From JAVBJN01 sp031546985 (GTDB lineage Bacteria > Bacteroidota > Bacteroidia > Chitinophagales > Chitinophagaceae), in assembly GCA_031546985.1 (NCBI GenBank), contig JAVBJN010000115.1:1-12569 (forward strand): a DNA stretch of 12,569 bases. Direction: 5' to 3'. Positions 6,994 to 12,569 of this stretch are shown piece by piece. A model generated the notes under the pieces. The model was not told where the DNA came from, searched no databases, and saw only the letters and a list, made by a program, of their open reading frames with translations. The translations under genes and the position numbers were made by a program. Positions within the stretch are counted from its first letter, which is position 1; each line of letters opens with the position of its first letter.

Positions 6994-7018
6994 GCCACCC
7001 CCAACCGTGACTAAACCA

Positions 7019-7055
7019 AAACGCCCCCGCAAATTGCAGGGGCGTTTGTTCTTTT
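7019..7055. terminator. Intrinsic terminator between convergent queA and sucA
   Basis: The stem AAACGCCCC (7019-7027)/GGGGCGTTT (7039-7047) extends inward through GC/GC and is followed on the + strand by a T-rich tract ending CTTTT (7045-7055). It lies 32-68 bases beyond the sucA stop, so it can end sucA transcripts, where the - strand reads GTTTTGGTTT. It can also stop + strand transcripts coming from queA through the repeat array. Confidence 0.75.
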
Positions 7056-7086
7056 ATTAACGTGAGATGCTACTCCACGATACACC

Positions 7087-9855
7087 TCAAAGCTGGAAAG
7101 CCAGGTTAATGAGGGATTGTTGTTCTTCCTGGTGTTTTTTCAGGTAACCGGTAGCGGTAGAAGCGCTTGCTTCGCGGCTCAGGTAACCGATGTTCATGTT
7201 CTCGAGGTTCATTTTCAGGAATCCGCATGCACCCATGTTGCGTGGTTCTTCCTGTACCCAGATCCATTGTGCACCTTTGTATTTGCCATTGTACAATTCC
7301 ATCAGCTGTTTTGTTGGCAGCGGATACAATTGCTCCAGGCGTACTACAGCGATATCGTCGCGACCTTCGGTCATTTGTTTTTCGCTCAGGTCGAAATACA
7401 ATTTACCGGTACACAACAATACACGCTTGATTTTGCGGGCATCGCTTACGTTAGGATCGTCGATCACTTCTTTAAAGCCACCAGTGAGGAAATCTTCCAT
7501 TTTAGAGTAAGCCCTTACGTGGCGCAGGTTGGCCTTCGGTGAGAAGTTTACCAGCGGTTTACGGAACGGGAACGCCAGTTGACGGCGCATCATATGGAAG
7601 AAGTTGGCAGCGGTAGTTACGTTGGTTACAATCATGTTGAGCTCTGCGCACAGTTGCAGGAAACGCTCCTGGCGTGCAGAGGAGTGCTCAGGACCCTGAC
7701 CTTCGTAACCGTGCGGCAGCAACATAACCAGGCCATTCTGCAAACGCCATTTTTGTTCGGCAGAGCAGATAAACTGGTCAATCATGATTTGCGCACCATT
7801 GTTGAAATCGCCAAACTGCGCTTCCCACAAGGTTAAGGTATTAGGGTTGGCCATTCCATAACCATATTCGAAGCCCAGCACACCGTACTCACTCAGCAAA
7901 GAGTTGTAGATGCGGAAGGCACCCTGGCTATCGCTGATCTTGCTCAGGCGGTTATAAGGCGCATTGGTATTTTCATCGCGCAGTACAGCATGGCGGTGAG
8001 AGAAAGTACCACGTTGTACATCCTGTCCGCTCATACGCACATCTTTTCCATCCATCAGAATACTGGCATAAGCCATCAGCTCGCCGGTAGCCCAATCCAC
8101 TTCACCTTTTTCGCTAAACAGCTTGATCTTGTCTTCCAGCAGTTTGTTTACCTTTTTGAGTGGGGTAAAGCCTTCCGGAATGGTCATGATGCTTTTGAAG
8201 ATACTGTTGAAAGAATCTTTGGTGATAGAAGTATCGGGAGACGCGTCAAAATCTTCGGCAGTGGCTTTGCGCAGTTCTTTCCAGGCCAGCTCAGGCGTTT
8301 GGTACAGGTAAGGCAGAGGTTTCTGCTTCACTTCGTCCAGGCGGTCCTGCAGGTTTTTCCAGAAAGATTTTTCCATTTCCTTAGCCAGTTCGGCATCCAC
8401 ATCGCCACGCTCAATCAGCAGCTTGGTGTAAACCTCGCGCGGGTTGGGGTGTTTGTCGATGATAGCATACAGGCTGGGTTGGGTAAATTTAGGATCATCG
8501 CCTTCGTTGTGACCGTGTTTACGGTAGCACAGCATATCGATGAAGATATCGCGGTTAAACTCCTGGCGGAAACGCACAGCCAGCTCGGTCACCTTCACTA
8601 CAGCTTCGGGATCATCGCCATTTACATGGAATACAGGAGCCTGTACCATAGCCGCGATGCTGGTGCAATAGTCGCCGGAGCGGGCATCGTCGAAATCGGT
8701 GGTAAAACCAATCTGGTTGTTGATTACAAAGTGAATGGTACCGCCGGTGTAGTAACCGCGCAGGTTACTCATCTGCAATACTTCGTACACAATACCCTGG
8801 CCGGCCACAGAGGCATCGCCATGAATGAGGATAGGCAGTACTTTATCGTAATCGCTGTTGTATATCGCATCGGCTTTGGCCCTTGCAAAACCTACTACAA
8901 CCGGGTTAACGGTTTCGAGGTGCGAAGGGTTAGGGCACAATTGCAGGTTTACTTCGTTGCCACCGGGCGTGGTTACATTGGAACGGAAACCCAGGTGGTA
9001 TTTCACATCGCCGCTGCCCATGGTAGAATCTGGCAGGCTTTTGCCTTCAAACTCAGAGAAAATCTGCTCATAAGTTTTGCGCATGATGTTGGCCAGGATG
9101 TTGAGACGGCCACGGTGTGCCATACCAATCACTACCTCTTTAACACCACTATCGCCACCTACATTGATCATAGCATCCAGCGCCGCAATGGTGCTTTCGC
9201 CGCCTTCGAGAGAAAAGCGTTTCTGACCGATGTATTTGGTGTGCAGGAATTTTTCGAACATGGTACCCTCGTTCAGTTTCTCGAGAATACGTTTCTTACG
9301 TTCCAGCGGCAGGCTCTCTGCCATTATTTTTTCATACTCCTGCTCTACCCATTTGCATACCGCTTCATCATTGATGTAGGTATACTCTACCCCAACATGT
9401 GAGGTGTAGAGGGTTTTGAGGTGGTTTACAATGTTCTCCAGTGAGGTTTTACCCAGTCCTACAATAGAACCGGCATAGAACTCAATTTTTAAATCCCCGT
9501 CGGACAAACCGAAAAACGGCAGTTCGAGATTCGCATGGCGGTCTTTGCGCGGGCGAATGGGGTTGGTAGAAGACAACAGGTGCCCGCGCTTGCGGTAAGC
9601 CCTGATCAATTGGTATACGCCAAATTCTTTAGCCAGTTGGTCGTTGCTTACCGGCATCCCGTCTGTTTTCACAGGGGTTGCAGTAGCAGCACCATTGCTG
9701 GCCGGTTTACCGTTGGTATTGGCTAAGGCAAAGTCAAAACCTTCGAAAAATTTTTTCCAATCCGGATCCACAGAAGCGGGGTCTTTCACAAAATCCTGGT
9801 ATAAAGCCTCGATAAAGGCTGGATGTGAATGTGTTACGTACGAAAAGTCCTTCAT
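7087..9855 (-). CDS. sucA: 2-oxoglutarate dehydrogenase E1 component
   Basis: SucA is the thiamine-diphosphate enzyme that decarboxylates 2-oxoglutarate in the TCA cycle and passes the succinyl group to the lipoyl domain of E2. The 922-residue length is normal. The N-terminal E1 helix with ALYQDFVKDPASVDPDW is at 17-33. The active-site HRGRLN is at 247-252 and NPSHLE at 309-314. The cofactor region runs through GDASVAGQG (346-354), NNQIGFTT (379-386), NGDDPEAV (412-419) and RKHGHNEGDDP (445-455). The transketolase-like pyrimidine domain contains GPEHSSARQERFLQL (721-735). The N-terminal residues fit the family at ATG 9855. It is divergent from rpsT, and the E2 gene does not follow it here, since the repeat-rich spacer comes next. 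There is a linker rich in small residues at about 46-68. Confidence 0.97.
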   Translation of the reverse strand: MKDFSYVTHSHPAFIEALYQDFVKDPASVDPDWKKFFEGFDFALANTNGKPASNGAATATPVKTDGMPVSNDQLAKEFGVYQLIRAYRKRGHLLSSTNPIRPRKDRHANLELPFFGLSDGDLKIEFYAGSIVGLGKTSLENIVNHLKTLYTSHVGVEYTYINDEAVCKWVEQEYEKIMAESLPLERKKRILEKLNEGTMFEKFLHTKYIGQKRFSLEGGESTIAALDAMINVGGDSGVKEVVIGMAHRGRLNILANIMRKTYEQIFSEFEGKSLPDSTMGSGDVKYHLGFRSNVTTPGGNEVNLQLCPNPSHLETVNPVVVGFARAKADAIYNSDYDKVLPILIHGDASVAGQGIVYEVLQMSNLRGYYTGGTIHFVINNQIGFTTDFDDARSGDYCTSIAAMVQAPVFHVNGDDPEAVVKVTELAVRFRQEFNRDIFIDMLCYRKHGHNEGDDPKFTQPSLYAIIDKHPNPREVYTKLLIERGDVDAELAKEMEKSFWKNLQDRLDEVKQKPLPYLYQTPELAWKELRKATAEDFDASPDTSITKDSFNSIFKSIMTIPEGFTPLKKVNKLLEDKIKLFSEKGEVDWATGELMAYASILMDGKDVRMSGQDVQRGTFSHRHAVLRDENTNAPYNRLSKISDSQGAFRIYNSLLSEYGVLGFEYGYGMANPNTLTLWEAQFGDFNNGAQIMIDQFICSAEQKWRLQNGLVMLLPHGYEGQGPEHSSARQERFLQLCAELNMIVTNVTTAANFFHMMRRQLAFPFRKPLVNFSPKANLRHVRAYSKMEDFLTGGFKEVIDDPNVSDARKIKRVLLCTGKLYFDLSEKQMTEGRDDIAVVRLEQLYPLPTKQLMELYNGKYKGAQWIWVQEEPRNMGACGFLKMNLENMNIGYLSREASASTATGYLKKHQEEQQSLINLAFQL

Positions 9856-9976
9856 TTCCTATTCTGAAGTTTACTTAGAATTTGTGTTACGAGTAATACA
9901 GTCCGCAAATTTCGTTGAAAATGACAATATTTGCACTATTAATTAATGCGCTTTTAAAAGATTTTTTTTCGCTGTA

Positions 9977-10010
9977 TTTGGTGGATTTAAAAAACTATTA
10001 CTTACCTTTG
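9977..10010 (+). promoter_or_regulatory. rpsT promoter (Bacteroidota type)
   Basis: TACCTTTG at 10003-10010 is a perfect -7 element, identical to that of queA. A TTTG at 9977-9980 lies 22 bases upstream, at the long end of the accepted spacing. Transcription would begin near 10015-10018, leaving an A-rich leader of about 30 bases before ATG 10047, with no Shine-Dalgarno sequence. Confidence 0.65.
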
Positions 10011-10046
10011 CAGTCCGAATTTTAAAAAAAGTCCAAACTTTAAGAA

Positions 10047-10298
10047 ATGGCTAATCATAAGGCAACGAAAAAAGACGTACGTCAAGCAACTAAACGCAGA
10101 GACAGAAACCGTTACTACGGTAAAACTACCCGTAATGCCATTCGTAAGCACGAAGGTATCACTGAAAAGGATGCTGCTAACGAAGGTTTACCTAAAGTAT
10201 TCTCTTTGATCGACAAACTGGCTAAACGTAACGTTATCCACAAAAACAAAGCTGCCCGTCTGAAAGCTCAGCTGGCTAAGAAAGTAAACGCTCTGTAA
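10047..10298 (+). CDS. rpsT: 30S ribosomal protein S20
   Basis: S20 is a helical protein of the small ribosomal subunit that binds 16S rRNA and helps assembly. The 83-residue, very basic sequence has the family start MANHKATKKDVRQ, the RNRYYGKTTRNAIRK core and the C-terminal stretch HKNKAARLKAQLAKKV, in which S20 proteins are most conserved. Codons are AT-richer at third positions than in neighbouring genes (AAA, GGT, CGT), as expected for a highly expressed gene. It stands alone, with its own promoter and a strong terminator 24 bases after the stop. Confidence 0.97.
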   Translation: MANHKATKKDVRQATKRRDRNRYYGKTTRNAIRKHEGITEKDAANEGLPKVFSLIDKLAKRNVIHKNKAARLKAQLAKKVNAL

Positions 10299-10322
10299 TT
10301 GTAACGATTACTGAACATATTT

Positions 10323-10355
10323 GTTAACCTCCGGAAACCCGGGGGTTAACTTTTT
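10323..10355 (+). terminator. rpsT intrinsic terminator
   Basis: A stem of GTTAACC (10323-10329) with GGTTAAC (10344-10350) is extended by GC pairs towards an AAA-containing loop and is followed directly by TTTTT (10351-10355). It sits 24 bases after the rpsT stop. Confidence 0.9.
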
Positions 10356-10362
10356 GTGCTTA

Positions 10363-10612
10363 TGCTGGATTACGGATTGGTGGATTAGTGCAGAGAATTA
10401 GGCGAACGGTATGTGAGGCCCACAGCAGCCTGTCCCGCCCCATGCGGCGGCGCAGCGACACGGCGAGGGATAATTAAATTGCGGATTGACGAATTCGCGG
10501 ATTACGGATTGACTGAACCTGACAGAACCTCCGGACCTGGCAGGACATCAAACTCTTCACTTTTCACCTTTGACCTTTCACAACAGACCTGACAGGACCT
10601 GGCAGGACGCTA
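10363..10612. repeat. Repeat-rich spacer after rpsT
   Basis: This stretch, part of the 320-base gap between rpsT and the next gene, holds no credible gene. GGATTACGGATTG occurs twice (10367-10379 and 10499-10511). GGACCTGGCAGGAC occurs twice (10533-10546 and 10595-10608), with its core also at 6927-6936. A GC-rich patch with CCGC/GCGG pairing lies at about 10431-10460. A pyrimidine tract at 10560-10581 is an inverted copy of the array spacer. Confidence 0.75.
10560..10581 (-). repeat. Inverted dispersed copy of the array's purine-rich spacer
   Basis: On the - strand these 22 bases match the spacer at 6593-6614 at 21 of 22 positions, the one difference being in the CGTC segment. It links this spacer to the array about 4 kb away. 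Confidence 0.7.
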
Positions 10613-10618
10613 AGTCAA

Positions 10619-11212
10619 TTACGCCATTGGCGGATTGGGTGGTAAAATAACCGGCGTAACCGGAGGTGTATCTTGCGGCGGCTCCTGCTGAAGCAGGTTG
10701 TCTACCGCATTTTTACGTTGCTGCTGCTGGTCGAGCACCAGTTTTACCGAAGCCGAGGCATCGTGCATATTGCTGTTCTTTAACCGTATGCCACGCATGA
10801 GCCGGGCTATGATGAAACATGAAACGCCCAGCGCGCCAATCACAATTTTAATGGTGATGCGCATATCACCGAGGTTAGAAATGCCATAACGACCCACAAT
10901 GAGTTTATCCCGGGCCAGCAACCCGGCCACATCAAAAGGATACATCCTTTCCATTACAAACAGGTACACCACCAGCAGAATAGCCAGCAGGTAAAGTATA
11001 ATTTCTATTAACAGGCTGCCACCTCCTTTAAAGATGCGGCCCCATACCGATTGGCGCAGTTGCTGGTGCACCAGTAACAGGTGTTGCACATTCAGGTCCA
11101 GCTCTTTTTGTTGCAGCTGCAAATCCTGTTTCAGATCGGTTCTCAGTTCCTGTACATCGAACGGTACATCGCGCTCGGTAAATAAGCCACTCAAACGTTT
11201 CAGAAAATTCAT
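10619..11212 (-). CDS. Two-helix coiled-coil membrane protein of unknown function
   Basis: I do not recognise the family of this 197-residue protein. A charged and glutamine-rich N-terminal helix (about 19-56, likely coiled coil) leads into TM1 (about 67-87). A short loop of about 30 residues precedes TM2 (about 121-139). A second helical, glutamine-rich stretch (about 150-176) follows, and then a proline-rich tail (QEPPQDTPPVTPVILPPNPP, 176-195). Both ends are probably cytoplasmic, with the short loop in the periplasm. The gene begins 30 bases after the LytTR regulator stop on the same strand, so the two are probably co-transcribed. It lacks histidine-kinase motifs, so it is not the usual sensor partner. 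A membrane scaffold or signal-input role is only a guess. No clear terminator is seen after it. Confidence 0.75.
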   Translation of the reverse strand: MNFLKRLSGLFTERDVPFDVQELRTDLKQDLQLQQKELDLNVQHLLLVHQQLRQSVWGRIFKGGGSLLIEIILYLLAILLVVYLFVMERMYPFDVAGLLARDKLIVGRYGISNLGDMRITIKIVIGALGVSCFIIARLMRGIRLKNSNMHDASASVKLVLDQQQQRKNAVDNLLQQEPPQDTPPVTPVILPPNPPMA

Positions 11213-11242
11213 ACACGGATAATTTGGTCTTACAAAGTAAGG

Positions 11243-11995
11243 CTATTCGTGGTGCAACCCCATCATTTCGAGGAAATCTTCTTTTTTGCGGCGCGATATT
11301 TCTACCTGTGTATTGTCGGTCATTATTACATAACCACCATCGGTACGCACATAGCGCTGCACATGATCGAGGTTTATAAGGTGGGAGTTGTGGATGCGGC
11401 AAAAGCGGCTTTGCTCCAGCATCGACTCTATGTCTTTAAGCGTTTTAGACACCACATATTTAATGCCTTCGAGCATAAACACATGGGTATAATTGCTGCT
11501 GCTCTGGCAGCGCACAATATCTTTGGAGTCTACAAATATCAATCCGTCAAGCGTAGGTAACGCCAGGCGGTGTACGGAGTTGGGCTGCCCGTTCAGGTAT
11601 TCAAAAAACAAACGCATCTGCTCTACCCGCATCTGCTTGCTCTTTTTGTGTTTTACCCGCTGTATGGCGTTGTGCAACAGGTTTACATCAATGGGTTTGA
11701 GCAGGTAATCGAGGGCGCTGTACTGAATAGCTTTAATGGCATACTGGTTGTATGCGGTGGTAAAGATGATTTCGAAATGGTACTCCCCTATTTTTTCCAG
11801 CACATCAAATCCACTCAGTTCGGGCATTTCAATATCCAGAAAAACCACATCCGGCTGGTGATTGCGGATCGCTTTAATTCCGCTTATACCATCTGCACAT
11901 ACTTCAGAAATCACCACTTCCGGTTCGTGTCGCTGCAACAGATACTTTAACGCCTCCGCACTGTTTTTTTCATCGTCTATAATTACTGCTTTCAT
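11243..11995 (-). CDS. LytTR-family response regulator
   Basis: This 250-residue transcription factor has an N-terminal receiver domain (1-120) and a C-terminal LytTR DNA-binding domain (about 143-244). The receiver has the acidic pocket D7/D8, phospho-acceptor D54 in FLDIEMPELSG, T80 and K100 with the following proline. The LytTR part shows the family's RIHNSHLINL (200-209) and ISRRKK (233-238) segments. Such regulators are normally paired with a LytS/YehU-type kinase (His_kinase family), often in the same operon. None is present here: upstream is the divergent rfbF-like gene and downstream is the coiled-coil membrane protein. It is thus an orphan within this window. It might control its own operon or the divergent sugar-nucleotide gene, which is unproven. 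Confidence 0.93.
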   Translation of the reverse strand: MKAVIIDDEKNSAEALKYLLQRHEPEVVISEVCADGISGIKAIRNHQPDVVFLDIEMPELSGFDVLEKIGEYHFEIIFTTAYNQYAIKAIQYSALDYLLKPIDVNLLHNAIQRVKHKKSKQMRVEQMRLFFEYLNGQPNSVHRLALPTLDGLIFVDSKDIVRCQSSSNYTHVFMLEGIKYVVSKTLKDIESMLEQSRFCRIHNSHLINLDHVQRYVRTDGGYVIMTDNTQVEISRRKKEDFLEMMGLHHE

Positions 11996-12106
11996 ATTTT
12001 GCTCGGCTCTCCGCCTTAAAAATAAAAAATAAACGTCATATATACAACATTACAGGATGAAAACCTGTGCTACACAAGATTAACTAAATATTGAGGTCGT
12101 TTGAGT

Positions 12107-12114
12107 TATATTTG
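12107..12114 (+). promoter_or_regulatory. -7 promoter element of the rfbF-like gene
   Basis: TATATTTG is a perfect TAnnTTTG -7 box ending 23 bases before ATG 12138. No -33 at ideal spacing is clear: the TTG at 12091-12093 is only 13 bases away and the TTAA at 12080-12083 is 23 away. The 142-base gap also has to hold the promoter of the divergent LytTR gene. Confidence 0.5.
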
Positions 12115-12137
12115 TCGCTATAAGCATTTATTCCTGC

Positions 12138-12569
12138 ATGAAAGTGGTAATATTCGCGGGCGGCAAAGGCACCCGTATCTCAGAAGAGTCGTACCTGCGG
12201 CCCAAACCTATGATCGAGATTGGCGGTAAGCCCATACTCTGGCATATTATGAAAATCTACGCCTCTTATGGCCACAACGAATTCATTATTTGTTGCGGTT
12301 ACAAAGGCGCTATGATCAAAGAATACTTCCTGAACTATTATATGCACAACTCCGACATTACCGTAGATCTGAGCAAGAGCGGTTTTGAAGTGCACAGTTC
12401 CAAGGCAGAGCCATTTAAGGTTTCGCTCATCGATACCGGTCTGGAAACCATGACCGCCGGCCGTTTAAAACGTGTATTGCCTTATGTGGGCAATGAACCT
12501 TTTATGCTCACTTATGGCGATGGTGTAGCCGATGTAAACATCGATGAACTGCTGGCTTACCACCACCAA
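12138..12569 (+). CDS. rfbF: Glucose-1-phosphate cytidylyltransferase, N-terminal part (cut by window end)
   Basis: This enzyme joins CTP and glucose-1-phosphate to make CDP-glucose, the first committed step to CDP-linked dideoxy and branched sugars of surface polysaccharides, in the cytoplasm. The 144 visible residues carry the nucleotidyltransferase signature FAGGKGTRISEE (6-17), LRPKPMIEIGGKPILWHIMK (20-39), the cytidylyltransferase-type ICCGYKG (50-56) with KEYF (61-64), and the metal-binding YGDGVAD (126-132). The ISEE segment and ICCGYKG distinguish this RfbF type from glucose-1-phosphate thymidylyl- and uridylyltransferases. The full protein is usually about 255-260 residues, so a little under half is missing. 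It starts at ATG 12138 after a good -7 box, divergent from the LytTR gene, and may open a polysaccharide gene cluster. Confidence 0.92.
   Translation, partial: MKVVIFAGGKGTRISEESYLRPKPMIEIGGKPILWHIMKIYASYGHNEFIICCGYKGAMIKEYFLNYYMHNSDITVDLSKSGFEVHSSKAEPFKVSLIDTGLETMTAGRLKRVLPYVGNEPFMLTYGDGVADVNIDELLAYHHQ

Larger units (their letters stand above)
5835..7018. other. Gene-free, repeat-rich spacer between queA and sucA
   Basis: No credible gene lies here. Open frames occur on both strands but simply follow the repeat units. After the queA stop there is a short unique stretch (5835-5885) that includes a GCGGATTAC word also found at 10497-10505. Then come the six-unit repeat array (5886-6886), a nested hairpin (6900-6939) and a pyrimidine-rich repeat tract (6949-6993). 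A terminator hairpin follows at 7019. The spacer separates the convergent queA and sucA genes. Confidence 0.85.

Noticed and set aside
7990..9402. 470-codon + strand open frame opposite sucA
   Set aside because: It is antisense to a gene with unmistakable E1 motifs, and its protein shows no recognisable domain; it is a shadow of codon bias.
9856..9960. Promoter for sucA on the - strand
   Set aside because: The best -7 candidate (GAAATTTG on the - strand) misses the first consensus base and has no TTG at suitable spacing.
12052..12068. ACAGG/CCTGT hairpin between the LytTR gene and the rfbF-like gene
   Set aside because: Only five base pairs, no T-tract, and located between divergent genes where no terminator is expected; it could be an operator but the evidence is too thin.

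Overview
The window looks like a chromosomal segment of a Bacteroidota bacterium, most likely Chitinophagaceae (Chitinophaga-like). The basis is perfect TAnnTTTG -7 promoter elements in front of queA, rpsT and the rfbF-like gene, weak or absent Shine-Dalgarno sequences, a CHASE3-PAS-PAS hybrid kinase, LytTR regulation, and intergenic spacers full of short hairpin and purine-rich repeats. The family assignment is an inference from style, not from a database match.

Layout, left to right: (1) The C-terminus of an unidentified membrane protein overlaps, by ATGA, a membrane-anchored M48 zinc protease (220-1053). (2) A 998-residue hybrid histidine kinase carries a complete His-Asp-His relay (1152-4148), followed by a small lipoprotein (4183-4587) and queA for queuosine tRNA modification (start corrected to 4635). 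All of these are on the + strand. (3) A 1.25 kb gene-free stretch (5835-7086) contains an array of six related repeat units (order A-B-A-B-B-B), a nested hairpin, pyrimidine-rich repeats and a terminator hairpin. (4) sucA, the E1 component of 2-oxoglutarate dehydrogenase, lies on the - strand (7087-9855), divergent from rpsT, ribosomal protein S20 (10047-10298), which has a clear promoter and terminator. (5) A second repeat-rich spacer (10356-10618) shares motifs with the first. (6) A - strand pair follows: a LytTR response regulator and, downstream, a two-helix coiled-coil membrane protein. (7) Divergent from these is the start of an rfbF-like glucose-1-phosphate cytidylyltransferase gene, cut by the window end and possibly the first gene of a surface-polysaccharide locus.

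Most genes are ordinary housekeeping or signalling genes that share no single pathway. The least explained part is the repeat array between queA and sucA. Its units contain hairpins with GTCAT/ATCT-type edges in both orientations, one unit half is a deletion derivative of the other unit type, and a small stem shows a coupled G-C to A-T exchange among copies. I found no defence system, CRISPR array, transposase gene, tRNA or rRNA.
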